Below are positions 27,410 to 36,831 of a DNA stretch of 64,000 bases, piece after piece. Numbering within the stretch: position 1 is the stretch's first letter; every line of letters starts with the position of its first letter. Below the pieces are notes generated by a model. It was not told the origin of the DNA. It ran no database searches and saw only the letters and a list, made by a program, of their open reading frames with translations. Source of the stretch: Flavobacteriales bacterium (GTDB taxonomy: Bacteria > Bacteroidota > Bacteroidia > Flavobacteriales_F > PHOS-HE28); NCBI GenBank assembly GCA_016700415.1, contig CP065018.1:1364001-1428000 (forward strand). The letters are read 5' to 3'. The position numbers and the translations under genes are program-made.

Positions 27410-29314
27410 ATGCGTCGTCAACTTCACTGGTTCCCATTGTGCGTCCTAATCGCCCACGCGACCTTCGTCGATGCACAGAACATCGGCATCAATGTGAGCG
27501 GGGCCAACCCTGACGGATCCGCCCTGTTGGACATTGATGCCACAGGCTTGCCGGCAAATGCGATGCGCGGCCTGCTGATCCCGCGCATCGCGTTGACCTC
27601 CCGCACCGTGGCCCTGCCGGTGGTGGCACCGGCCGCATCGCTGGTGATCTACAATACGGCCACCACAGGGGCGGTACCGAACAACGTGGCCCCGGGCTAC
27701 TATTACTGGAACGGTGCCACCGAGTGGCTGCGGATGTTCAGCGGGAACGACGCGTGGAGCACCACGGGCAACAATGGCACCACGGCCGGCACCAATTTCA
27801 TCGGGACGATCGATGCCAAGGACTTTGTGGTGAAGACCGGAGGGAGCGCGGCAGGGAATGAGCGGATGCGGGTGCTTTCAGGTGGCCAGATAGTGGTGAA
27901 CAAAGCGACCGCCGCTGTGGGTGATGTGTTCAGTGTGTATGCGAACAACACTGGGGGTCTTAATAATGGTGTCGGTTCTTTCGCCATTAACGGATACACT
28001 TTTGACGGATATGGGGTTTATGGTGAAGCCTCTAATACCGCCGGCATAGGTGTAGTAGGCCTCAACGGAAGTACCACTGGTGGTTCCTTCGCGATGTGGG
28101 GAGAAGCGGCTTCCAGCAACGGCCGTGGCGTTATGGGAATGTCAAACTCCGGGGCATATGCAGTACCGAACGGGACAAATGCGATCGGCGTCCAAGGGCA
28201 GGTCAACGGCACCTTGGCTAGCACTGGCCAAGCGATCGGGGTTTGGGGCATAACCGCTGGCACCATGACAACGGGTGATGCCAACGGTGTATGGGGCCAA
28301 ACCGCTTCGAACGACGGGACCGGTGTGGTCGGGATCGCCAACAGCATTGCGGCCGGCGGCCAACCTGAAGGTGTTTACGCCGCCGCCAACAACGCCACCG
28401 GTTTCGGCTTGGACGCCAGGAATGGCAACAGCACCGGAACGGGGCTGATCGCCACGGGCAACAATGTTGCCGGGACCTACCTCACGGGTGGGTCCGGCGC
28501 GGCTTTCAATGGCTCCACGATAGGGGCCTTCGGCTATGGCCTGACCGTCGCCTCGGGAACAGGCTTGGTCGGTGCCGGCAATAACGGCGGAATCCTCACC
28601 CCTGCCAAGGGATGTGGGGTAGCAGGCACCGGAAAGCAATACGGCGTAGTGGGTTTTGCAACGACAACGGTGAACACCAATCCGAACAGTAATAGTGCCG
28701 CAAATGGCAACAATGCCTCCTGCGGCGGTTATTTTGAGGTTCAGAACGGAGGTACGGCACAGACATGGGCATATGTCGGTGTCCGGGACAACACTGCCGT
28801 GCTGCGAAAGATCATCGGGCCTGGAACGGTCAACACCATTGTGCATGACTTAAATGGTGATCGCGTTGCGCTTTCCTGTCCCGAAGCACCGGAGAACTTG
28901 TTCCAGGATTACGGGTCGGGCCGTTTGGTAAATGGAAAAGCACATATCGAGCTGGATCCCGTCCTTGCGAAGAACATTGTAGTGGACGATCGACATCCAC
29001 TTCGCGTATTCATTCAACCGGAAGGAGATTGCAAAGGTGTATACGTCAGCAACAAAACGGGTACGGGCTTCGAGGTGGTCGAACTGTCCAACGGGCATTC
29101 CAATGTTTCCTTCAGCTATACCGTGGTGGCGAACCGGGCGGACGAGGTTTTGCCGGATGGATCGATATCGCGCTATTCCGCGGAACGCTTTCCGCCTGCC
29201 CCGGGTCCCATTGAGTCCGTAGCTCTGGGAACCCGTAAAGCTAAAAGCCGCCCTTTGGTCGGCGTTCAGGGGGCTTCCGGCAGAACTTCGCGGGAGATCC
29301 CTATGAAACCATAG
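27410..29314 (+). CDS. Secreted repeat-rich surface protein (tail-fibre/adhesin-like)
   Basis: A 634-residue exported protein. The signal peptide ends near residue 23 (FVDAQN). The N-terminal domain (about 24-165, with NPDGSALLDIDATG, YYYWNGATEWLRM and DAKDFVVKTGG) is a type common in Bacteroidota surface proteins. A glycine/asparagine-rich repeat region follows (about 180-450) with irregular units such as GIGVVGLNGS, GVWGITAG, GVWGQTAS and GTGVVGIAN. The C-terminal domain (about 480-615) has VFIQPEGDCKGVYVSNKTG. The repeats resemble beta-helical heads of fibres. No T9SS sorting motif is clear. The start is the ATG at 27410 rather than one 19 codons upstream. Confidence 0.7.
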   Translation: MRRQLHWFPLCVLIAHATFVDAQNIGINVSGANPDGSALLDIDATGLPANAMRGLLIPRIALTSRTVALPVVAPAASLVIYNTATTGAVPNNVAPGYYYWNGATEWLRMFSGNDAWSTTGNNGTTAGTNFIGTIDAKDFVVKTGGSAAGNERMRVLSGGQIVVNKATAAVGDVFSVYANNTGGLNNGVGSFAINGYTFDGYGVYGEASNTAGIGVVGLNGSTTGGSFAMWGEAASSNGRGVMGMSNSGAYAVPNGTNAIGVQGQVNGTLASTGQAIGVWGITAGTMTTGDANGVWGQTASNDGTGVVGIANSIAAGGQPEGVYAAANNATGFGLDARNGNSTGTGLIATGNNVAGTYLTGGSGAAFNGSTIGAFGYGLTVASGTGLVGAGNNGGILTPAKGCGVAGTGKQYGVVGFATTTVNTNPNSNSAANGNNASCGGYFEVQNGGTAQTWAYVGVRDNTAVLRKIIGPGTVNTIVHDLNGDRVALSCPEAPENLFQDYGSGRLVNGKAHIELDPVLAKNIVVDDRHPLRVFIQPEGDCKGVYVSNKTGTGFEVVELSNGHSNVSFSYTVVANRADEVLPDGSISRYSAERFPPAPGPIESVALGTRKAKSRPLVGVQGASGRTSREIPMKP

Positions 29315-29389
29315 GTTCGATATCGAGTGTACCGGGCAGCTTGTTGCCGAGGAAAAGCGGGCACGGCGAACCCATTTACGGACGGCGAT

Positions 29390-30865
29390 TCACCGCTGCG
29401 AACGCGTGAACACCACCGCCCCGTCGCACCGGTCCATTTCGGTCCAGAACCGTGATCGGCGCAAGGTGTCCAGTGCGACAGTGAATTCGTCCACGGACAG
29501 GGGGTATGGCTCTTCCTTGGTGGCCAATGCGATCACGTCGGCATCGCCAAGTATCGGGAATTGATACAGGTTCCGGTGTACAACAAGGTGCGGCACGAAT
29601 GCTGCGGATGCGGAAACGGAGGCGTTGGCGGGAATGCGCTGAAGCAATTGACGCACGGCCGCAGCATCATAGCCCCGCACATAATGCTCCGCATGGTAGA
29701 TCCGCTGCTTGGCCCGGTTCTCTTTGTAGACGCTCGCATCCAGGATCCGAACAGTGACCCCCAAGGAAAGCACCGTGGCGATCACCGCGATGACCTTTCC
29801 CCTTCGGGAATTCCGGAGCGACAGCGCCCAAGAGAATACGGCCAGGGTGCAAAGCGGGGCGAATTCCACGGAATAATGGCCCAGCACGCCCCATTGTGCA
29901 GGCCCGGCATGCAGGAGCTTTTGAAGCAGCAAAGGCACGGCCATCAACAGGATCCACGGCCGCATTAGCATGGCCCATCCACCTGCGAGGAAAAGCAGCA
30001 CGAGCATTTCGATCTTTATCGCCCGCCCCCCGGGCACGCTACCTCCGTCCAGCAGGGCTTGGAACACCTGTATGGGATGTATGGCCATGTAACCCAGCGC
30101 ATCGATAGGTCCATCACCTAGCGCAGGGTACTTCCAACCGGCGTAGTGCGCCCCATCGGAAAGTGCCGGCATCACAACGCCGATCACCACCGCGCTCCAC
30201 ATCAGGGCGAGCACGGCCTGCCAAGCCAAAAGCTTCCGCAAGGCGGGGTTCTTCCGCTCATGGAGCAGGAAACCCAGCACCACGAAACACAGCCAGATGC
30301 CCATGTTCTCCTTGGCCGAAAGCATGAAAAGCAGCAGTAACCAAGCTTCAGTGCTCCGGCGCTTGTGAAGTGCGAGACCATACCACGGGATCGCCATTGC
30401 CGCGACCACGTTGCTATGAAAGTCGAACGTGAACGCGCCGTAGATGCCGAAGAACGCAAGGAAATGGATCAATCCCAAGTTGGCGATCACCGGTGTCGCG
30501 CCCAACTCCCGGAGCCACCGCCAAATGCCCCAGCCACCTACAAGAACTGCGATCCATTGCACGATCAACAAGCTCCACTGCCCGAACAACCAGGTAAGCG
30601 GCGACCACAGCATGAGGTGCAGGTCGAAGTGGTCAGCGAGCAACGGTTGCGAAGTGCCGAGAAAGAGCATGCAATCCGCCATGCGGCCGTGCGCATATGC
30701 GAAGGCCGCATGCGTGTACAAGCCGAGGTCCAAGGCATACGTCCGGAAGAAAAGCTGGTTCGGCACGAAAATGAGCGCGTAGACAATGGCAAAAAGCACC
30801 AAGACCATAAGCGGCACCCGGCGAATGGGCGCAATGGTGATTCCGATTCTGCCGTCCTTATGCAT
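29390..30865 (-). CDS. DUF2079 family polytopic membrane protein
   Basis: A 491-residue membrane protein with about eleven hydrophobic helices and a soluble C-terminal segment of about 90 residues. The start contains FRTYALDLGLYTHAAFAYAHG, DHFDLHLMLWSPLTW and later FDFHSNVVAA, typical of DUF2079, a family related in fold to GT39-like glycosyltransferases. The C-terminal part has VSASAAFVPHLVVHRNLYQFP. Its substrate is unknown. It is divergent from the DPP-IV-like peptidase; the 124-base gap holds both promoters. Confidence 0.82.
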   Translation of the reverse strand: MHKDGRIGITIAPIRRVPLMVLVLFAIVYALIFVPNQLFFRTYALDLGLYTHAAFAYAHGRMADCMLFLGTSQPLLADHFDLHLMLWSPLTWLFGQWSLLIVQWIAVLVGGWGIWRWLRELGATPVIANLGLIHFLAFFGIYGAFTFDFHSNVVAAMAIPWYGLALHKRRSTEAWLLLLFMLSAKENMGIWLCFVVLGFLLHERKNPALRKLLAWQAVLALMWSAVVIGVVMPALSDGAHYAGWKYPALGDGPIDALGYMAIHPIQVFQALLDGGSVPGGRAIKIEMLVLLFLAGGWAMLMRPWILLMAVPLLLQKLLHAGPAQWGVLGHYSVEFAPLCTLAVFSWALSLRNSRRGKVIAVIATVLSLGVTVRILDASVYKENRAKQRIYHAEHYVRGYDAAAVRQLLQRIPANASVSASAAFVPHLVVHRNLYQFPILGDADVIALATKEEPYPLSVDEFTVALDTLRRSRFWTEMDRCDGAVVFTRSQR

Positions 30866-30989
30866 GGGTGCAAATTAGGCTGCGGGAAACCGCTTGCACG
30901 CGATCTCACAACTGAACGATGAACCCAAGGAAATGGAACGCCCGTTCACTTTCATCCCGCCCCGTACATTGGCCGTTCAATCCCTCCGC

Positions 30990-33191
30990 ATGAACAAGCT
31001 CATTGCCGCAGCCTTATTCGTCCTGCTTTCCGCACCGGTCACCCTCGCCCAAAAAGATCTCACCAACCAGGCCATCTGGTACAGCAACACGTTCAGTGGT
31101 GACGGGCTGAGCAGCCTCATCAGCATGCAGGATGGCACCCATTACAGCACCTTGGAGGCCGGAGAAGCTGGGGCCGAGGTGAACGCCTACGACTACCGTA
31201 CCGGAGAAAAGACACAAACCATCCTACGAGGCCAGGACCTCATACTTCCGGGATCCTCCAAGCCATTGGATATGGAGGACTATGCCTTCAGCGGCGACGA
31301 GCGGAAGATGATGGTGCGCACGGACATGGAACTGTTGTACCGCTATAGCTATTATGCATACAACTACGTGTACGACCGTGCCACAAAAACGGTGAAACCC
31401 TTGACCGATCCGGGGAAGAGCAAACAGCGCTTAGCCACTTTCAGCCCGGACGGCTCGCACGCGGCATTTATGCGGGACAACAACTTGTTCACGGTCGATC
31501 TCGCCACCATGCAGGAGACGCCTATCACCATGGACGGCGAATGGAACAAGGTGCTCAACGGCGCGCCGGACTGGGTGTACGAGGAGGAATTCGAATTCAC
31601 GCAGGGCTACGAATGGAGCCCGGACGGAACGAAGATCCTTTATCTGCGAAGCGATGAGAGCGCCGTGAAGGAATATGACCTCGCCCTGTACAAGGAGCAA
31701 CTCTACCCGAGTGAATACAGCTTCAAGTATCCCAAGGCCGGCGAGACCAACAGCACGGTGAGCCTGCACGTGTATGACCTCAATTCACATAGCACTTGCA
31801 CCGTTCCATTCGGCACTACGGACACGGACATCTATCTGCCCCGTTTTGGCTTCACAGGTACCAGTACCGTATGGTTCATGCGCATGAACCGCTTGCAGAA
31901 CGAGAAACTCATTTTCACCAGCGATGTCTCCGACGTGAAGTCGGCCGGACAGCCGAAGCCGATCTACAAAGAGACCAGCCCCACCTATATCGAGGTAACC
32001 GATGATCTGCACTTCCTGAAGGACGGCAGCTTCATCCTCACCAATGAGCAGGACGGCTGGAACCACATCGTGTGGAACAGCGCCGACGGCAAGACCCAGC
32101 GTGTCCTCACACCGGGCAATTACGATGTGCTCTCAGTCATAGGTGCCGACGAAAAAGGCAAGCGTGTGCTGTTCACCGCTAGTAAGATCGATCCCACGCA
32201 GCAGGAGGTCTGGTCGGTGGGGCTCACCGGTAAAAGCCTGAAGCAGCTTTCCCCTGCAGGCGGCGTGAACGACGCGGACTTCAGTTCCGGTTTCAAGTAC
32301 TTCATCAACACCCGGAGCACGGCCAATGACCCGGGTACGATCGCGCTGTACACGGGCAATGGCAAGCTCGTGAAGACCTTGAAGGACAATTCCAAGCTGA
32401 AGGAAAACCTGAAGGAATACGGGCTGCAGCCGAAGGAATTCATCACCATCGCCATTGGTGATGGCGTGGTGCTGAACGCCTGGATGATCAAGCCGCCGGG
32501 CTTCGATGCCACGAAGAAGTACCCGGTGTTCATGACCCAGTACAGCGGCCCGAACGACAACCAGGTGCTGGACCAATGGGGCGGGCGGAACCTGCTCTGG
32601 CACGAGCTGCTGGCGCAGAAGGGCTACATCGTGGTCTGCGCGGACCCGCGCGGCACGGGCCATCGCGGTCGGGACTTCCGGCACATGACGTATGGGCAGT
32701 TAGGCAAGTTTGAAACGGAGGACCAGATCGGTGTTGCGAATTGGCTCGGCGCATTGCCTTACGTGGACGCCTCGCGCATCGGCATCCAAGGCTGGAGCTA
32801 CGGCGGCTATATGAGCTCGCTTTGCATCACCAAAGGCGCAGGCACCTTCAAGGCCGCGATCGCCGTGGCCCCGGTGACCAACTGGCGCTACTACGACAGC
32901 ATATACACGGAGCGCTACATGGGCCTGCCGAAGGACAACGCCAGCGGTTACGACGACAACAGCCCCATCAACCATGTGGACGAGCTGAAAGGGAACTTCC
33001 TATTGATCCACGGCCTAGCGGACGACAACGTCCATTTCCAGAACAGTGCCGAAATGACCACCGCACTGGTGAAGGCCAATAAGCAGTTCGACATGATGAT
33101 GTATCCGGACAAGAACCACGGCATTTATGGAGGCACCACGCGGATGCAGCTTTATACAAAAATGACGGACTTTTTACTGGAGAAACTGTAG
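30990..33191 (+). CDS. Dipeptidyl peptidase IV-like S9 serine peptidase
   Basis: A 733-residue exported peptidase. Signal peptide 1-20 ends TLAQ. The DPPIV_N beta-propeller (about 40-450) contains DWVYEEEFEF, whose Glu pair binds the free N-terminus of substrates in DPP-IV. The catalytic domain has DPRGTGHRGRDFRH, nucleophile in GWSYGGYM, Asp in HGLADDNVHF and His in PDKNHGIYGG, so the triad is complete. It releases X-Pro or X-Ala dipeptides in the periplasm. Three POT-family transporters that import di- and tripeptides follow, which fits a combined digestion and uptake locus. The ATG at 30990 is used rather than one 32 codons upstream. Confidence 0.92.
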   Translation: MNKLIAAALFVLLSAPVTLAQKDLTNQAIWYSNTFSGDGLSSLISMQDGTHYSTLEAGEAGAEVNAYDYRTGEKTQTILRGQDLILPGSSKPLDMEDYAFSGDERKMMVRTDMELLYRYSYYAYNYVYDRATKTVKPLTDPGKSKQRLATFSPDGSHAAFMRDNNLFTVDLATMQETPITMDGEWNKVLNGAPDWVYEEEFEFTQGYEWSPDGTKILYLRSDESAVKEYDLALYKEQLYPSEYSFKYPKAGETNSTVSLHVYDLNSHSTCTVPFGTTDTDIYLPRFGFTGTSTVWFMRMNRLQNEKLIFTSDVSDVKSAGQPKPIYKETSPTYIEVTDDLHFLKDGSFILTNEQDGWNHIVWNSADGKTQRVLTPGNYDVLSVIGADEKGKRVLFTASKIDPTQQEVWSVGLTGKSLKQLSPAGGVNDADFSSGFKYFINTRSTANDPGTIALYTGNGKLVKTLKDNSKLKENLKEYGLQPKEFITIAIGDGVVLNAWMIKPPGFDATKKYPVFMTQYSGPNDNQVLDQWGGRNLLWHELLAQKGYIVVCADPRGTGHRGRDFRHMTYGQLGKFETEDQIGVANWLGALPYVDASRIGIQGWSYGGYMSSLCITKGAGTFKAAIAVAPVTNWRYYDSIYTERYMGLPKDNASGYDDNSPINHVDELKGNFLLIHGLADDNVHFQNSAEMTTALVKANKQFDMMMYPDKNHGIYGGTTRMQLYTKMTDFLLEKL

Positions 33192-33302
33192 GTGATCGGT
33201 GGATGGTGATCAGTGATCGGACAACTGCCGTCCGACTGCCACTGCGAACGCTGTTCAGGCGAGGTCGGCTTGACAACTGACAACGAACAACTAACAACTG
33301 AT
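33192..33302. repeat. Degenerate 7-bp-period tandem repeats (GTGATCG and GACAACT types)
   Basis: After the peptidase stop, 33192-33247 read as about eight 7-base units (GTGATCG, GTGGATG, GTGATCA and so on). At 33272-33300 there are about four units of the GACAACT/GACAACG/AACAACT type. The same second type recurs at 36795-36828 and, in coding sequence, at 59521-59548. Confidence 0.7.
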
Positions 33303-33336
33303 CCAACTATCTTGGCCCGCCTCTAAACCACCGCAC

Positions 33337-34899
33337 ATGCCACAAACCGCTCCGCCGCACATAGAGTCCAGCGCCAACGAATCGCACCCGAAAGGGCTGT
33401 ACCTGCTCTTCTTCACGGAAATGTGGGAGCGGTTCAGCTATTACGGGATGCGGGCCATCTTCATCCTGTTCATGACCAAGGCGCTGTTCATGGGCAACGC
33501 CGAAGCCTCCAATGTTTACGGAAGCTTTACAGGTCTTGTGTACCTCACGCCTTTGTTGGGGGGCTACATCAGCGACCGGTTCTGGGGTAATCGACGAAGT
33601 ATTTTGGTAGGGGGCATATTGATGGCCTTGGGGCAGTTCCTGCTCTTCTTCAGCGGCAGCTTGGTGACAGAGGCCGCGCAAAGCGCCACCAGCATCAGTG
33701 CCATGTGGGCGGGCCTTACCCTGCTCATCATCGGCAACGGTTTCTTCAAGCCGAACATCAGCACCATGGTGGGCCAGCTCTACCCACCGAACGACCGTCG
33801 CATTGACGGGGCCTTCACCATCTTCTATATGGGCATCAACCTCGGCGCGCTCTTTTCCCCATTGATCTGCGGCGGCTTGGGCGACACCGGCAGCATCTTC
33901 GATTTCAAGTGGGGCTTTCTTGCGGCCGGCGTCGGCATGGTGATCAGCACCATCACCTTCGAGCTCTTGAAGAATAAATACCTCGTTGACGCCAAAGGCG
34001 GGCACATCGGCATGCCGAAGCAGAAGTTGGACATGAAGACCGTGGCTACCATCCTCGGTTCCGTGGCCCTGATGTTCGTGCTCCTGAACTTCAAGACATG
34101 GTTTAAGACGGACATCGACCTGATCGGCTTCCTTATCTACGGTGCCATGATCGCCATGCCGATCGTCATCTTCAGCGATAAGAAGCTGGTGCATGAGGAG
34201 AAACAGCGCATCAGCGTGATCTTCATCCTGGCCTTCTTCGTGATCTTCTTCTGGGCTTGCTTTGAGCAGGCGGGGGCGTCATTGACTCTTTTTGCAGACA
34301 CACAGACCGAACGCCACATCGGCGGCTGGGAGATGCCTGCGAGCTATTTCCAAAGCGTGAACCCGGCATTGATCATCCTGCTGGCACCGCTCTTCAGCAT
34401 ACTGTGGGGCTGGTTGGGCAAGCGCGGCTGGGAGCCTTCCTCCCCGTTGAAGATGTCGATGGGTTTAGGTCTGCTAGCACTGGGCTACGTGGTGATCGCA
34501 TTCGGTGTTCATGGCGTGGACCCGGCCGCGAAGATCAGCATGTGGTGGTTGATCACGCTGTACGGCTTGCACACCATGGGCGAACTGTGCCTCTCACCCA
34601 TCGGCCTCAGCATGGTGAGCAAGCTCGCGCCACTGCGTCTTTCATCGCTACTGATGGGCACGTGGTTCCTCGCGAACGCGGCGGCCAACAAATTCGCCGG
34701 CACGCTCAGCGCCTTGATCCCGCCCGGAGCGGGCGAAGCACCGGTCACCGCTGAAACCGTATTCCCAAAGTTCCTTGGTTTCACCATCGACAACCTCTTC
34801 CACTTCTTCATCGTGTTCATCGTGTTGAGCGGCAGCGCAGCGGTCCTGTTGTTGGGGATCCATCGCTGGTTGCAGAAGCGCATGCACGGAGTGAATTAA
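33337..34899 (+). CDS. POT family proton-coupled oligopeptide transporter (first of three)
   Basis: A 520-residue MFS/PTR2 transporter with about 12-14 helices. The ExxER proton-coupling motif is EMWERFSYYGMRA (about 31-43), followed by LLGGYISDRFWGNRRS (loop 2-3), GNGFFKPNISTMVGQLY and the TM7 motif FEQAGASLTLF with the conserved Glu. It should import di/tripeptides with protons across the inner membrane. It lies 145 bases downstream of the DPP-IV-like peptidase, in the same direction, and is followed by two paralogs. Confidence 0.93.
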   Translation: MPQTAPPHIESSANESHPKGLYLLFFTEMWERFSYYGMRAIFILFMTKALFMGNAEASNVYGSFTGLVYLTPLLGGYISDRFWGNRRSILVGGILMALGQFLLFFSGSLVTEAAQSATSISAMWAGLTLLIIGNGFFKPNISTMVGQLYPPNDRRIDGAFTIFYMGINLGALFSPLICGGLGDTGSIFDFKWGFLAAGVGMVISTITFELLKNKYLVDAKGGHIGMPKQKLDMKTVATILGSVALMFVLLNFKTWFKTDIDLIGFLIYGAMIAMPIVIFSDKKLVHEEKQRISVIFILAFFVIFFWACFEQAGASLTLFADTQTERHIGGWEMPASYFQSVNPALIILLAPLFSILWGWLGKRGWEPSSPLKMSMGLGLLALGYVVIAFGVHGVDPAAKISMWWLITLYGLHTMGELCLSPIGLSMVSKLAPLRLSSLLMGTWFLANAAANKFAGTLSALIPPGAGEAPVTAETVFPKFLGFTIDNLFHFFIVFIVLSGSAAVLLLGIHRWLQKRMHGVN

Positions 34900-34974
34900 G
34901 TCTTGAGTCCGTGAGTCTTGAGTCGTGAGTACGATCGTCCAGTCACCAATCGCCAACCACCATTCACCACCTCA
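34899..34974. repeat. 7-bp-period tandem repeats between POT genes 1 and 2
   Basis: Two blocks of near-heptamer units: GAGTCTT/GAGTCCG/GAGTCGT-type units from about 34899 to 34931, and CAGTCAC, CAATCGC, CAACCAC, CATTCAC, CACCTCA from 34940 to 34974. The period is kept although the unit sequence differs between blocks. Confidence 0.65.
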
Positions 34975-35007
34975 GGTCAGCATGATCTGCGTTCCTAACA
35001 CCTTGTC

Positions 35008-36597
35008 ATGAGCGGAACCTCCAAGCACCCCAAAGGTCTCTACGTCCTGTTCTTCACCGAGATGTGGGAACGCTTCGGCTATTACCTCATGCTGGGGATC
35101 TTCAGCCTGTACATGCTGGATGGATGGGAGAACGGGGGCATGGGCTTCGACGCACTGAAGAAGAGCGACATCTACGGCACCTACCTCGGTCTGGTGTACC
35201 TCACGCCTTTTATCGGTGGTTTGCTGGCGGACCGCATCCTCGGCTTCCGGAAGAGCATCATCAGTGGCGGGCTGCTGATGGCCGCAGGTTACCTCACGTT
35301 GGCCGTACATGATGTCAACGCCTTCTACATCGGCCTGCTGCTGATCATCATGGGCAACGGCATGTTCAAGCCGAACATCTCCACGTTGGTGGGCAACCTG
35401 TACAACGATGACAAGTACCGGGACAACAAGGACGCGGGCTTCAACATCTTTTACATGGGCATCAACATCGGTGCCTTCGTCTGCAATTTCGTGGCGGCCT
35501 TCATGCAGATCAACTACGGCTGGGGATACGCCTTTGCGGCGGCAGGCATCGGCATGTTGATCGGTGTGGTGGTCTTCATCAGCGGGAACAAATGGGTGAA
35601 GCATGCGGACATCATCAAGCCCTTGGAACCGGGCGACATGAGCACCAGCAAGATCCTGCTGAGCACATTGGTCCCGATGTTCGTCTTTGGCGTGCTGGGC
35701 TACCTGATCCCCGGCAACCTGTTGGGCACGGACACCAACGACGCGTTCATCTTCGGCTGCATACCGGTTGTGGCCTTCTTCATCTACCTCTACGTGAAGG
35801 CGAACGCCGAGGACAAGCGGCCCATCGGCGCGCTGTTGGCGGTGTTCGGCTGTTTGGTGATCTTCTGGGCGGTGTTCCACCAGAACGGCGATGCGCTCAC
35901 CGTATGGGCCAAGGACTACACGAACCGGGAAATGCCGATGAGCGTCTCCAACGTGGCGGACAAGATGAACATGGCCGAGACCGTGACGAACAACGGCGCA
36001 GAAACCGCACCGAACAGTTCGCAGTACTTCGCCACCATGGCACCGGAGAACGTACCTGCCCAAGGCCAAAGCCTGAAGCTCTATTCCACGCAGCTGTACC
36101 AGAGCATCAATCCTTTTTGGGTGGTCTTGCTGACGCCGATCATCGTGGGCTTCTGGGGCTTTATGCGCAGCCGGAAAAGGGAACCAAGCACACCAACCAA
36201 GATCGCGATCGGCTTGGTGATCACGGCGCTGTCCGCTTTGGTGATGGTGGGCGCGGTGATGGCGACGAACAATTTGGAGAGCAAAGCCAGTAGCTGGTGG
36301 CTGATAGCGAGTTACGGGGTGATCACCGTGGGCGAGTTATGTCTAAGCCCGATGGGCCTCTCCTTAGTGAGCAAACTGAGCCCGCCACGGATCACAGCCT
36401 TGATGATGGGCGGCTTCTTCCTGAGCACCTCGGTGGGCAACAAGCTCAGCGGCATGCTCAGCGGCCTCTGGGAAGGCTTTAACGACAAGAGCTACTTCTT
36501 CTTGATGAACTTCGGCCTGGCACTTGCTGCCGCGCTGATGCTCTTCTTCATGCTGCGCTGGCTGAAGGCGGTGATGCGGGAGAAGAACATCCACTGA
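35008..36597 (+). CDS. POT family oligopeptide transporter (second of three)
   Basis: A 529-residue PTR2 transporter. Motifs are EMWERFGYYLMLGIF (ExxER), IGGLLADRILGFRKS and GNGMFKPNISTLVGNLY. In TM7 the usual Phe-Glu-Gln is replaced by VFHQNGDALTVW, so His stands where the proton-coupling Glu normally is. A longer hydrophilic loop after TM7 (about 310-365, rich in Asn, Met and Ala) separates the halves. It is clearly diverged from its neighbours, so the duplication is old or the copies came separately. Substrate range may differ from that of the paralogs. Confidence 0.92.
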   Translation: MSGTSKHPKGLYVLFFTEMWERFGYYLMLGIFSLYMLDGWENGGMGFDALKKSDIYGTYLGLVYLTPFIGGLLADRILGFRKSIISGGLLMAAGYLTLAVHDVNAFYIGLLLIIMGNGMFKPNISTLVGNLYNDDKYRDNKDAGFNIFYMGINIGAFVCNFVAAFMQINYGWGYAFAAAGIGMLIGVVVFISGNKWVKHADIIKPLEPGDMSTSKILLSTLVPMFVFGVLGYLIPGNLLGTDTNDAFIFGCIPVVAFFIYLYVKANAEDKRPIGALLAVFGCLVIFWAVFHQNGDALTVWAKDYTNREMPMSVSNVADKMNMAETVTNNGAETAPNSSQYFATMAPENVPAQGQSLKLYSTQLYQSINPFWVVLLTPIIVGFWGFMRSRKREPSTPTKIAIGLVITALSALVMVGAVMATNNLESKASSWWLIASYGVITVGELCLSPMGLSLVSKLSPPRITALMMGGFFLSTSVGNKLSGMLSGLWEGFNDKSYFFLMNFGLALAAALMLFFMLRWLKAVMREKNIH

Positions 36598-36831
36598 CGT
36601 GGAATGTTAAATGCAGAATGAAAAATGTAGAATGCTGTATGGGGCCGCAGCACACGCAACCAACCTCTGCAAACACACTTGGGGCAACACCTAGCTCGTA
36701 ACACGTCAACTCGCGACCCGCAACTCGTTAACACGCAACGCCCAATTGGAATGCGTAAAATTGCCCCGTCGCGCACGGATCCCTTGTTCCGGACCTGACA
36801 ACTGACAACGAACAACCGACAACTGCCCCCC
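36598..36831. repeat. Three blocks of 7-bp-period tandem repeats between POT genes 2 and 3
   Basis: Block 1 (36603-36644) has AATGTTA, AATGCAG, AATGAAA, AATGTAG, AATGCTG. Block 2 (about 36700-36742) has AACACGT, CAACTCG, CGACCCG, CAACTCG. Block 3 (36795-36828) has GACAACT, GACAACG, AACAACC, GACAACT. Nothing else is recognised in this 234-base gap. Confidence 0.65.

Noticed and set aside
33192..36831. CRISPR array between the POT genes
   Set aside because: The repeats are 7 bases, degenerate and without spacers; no cas genes are nearby.
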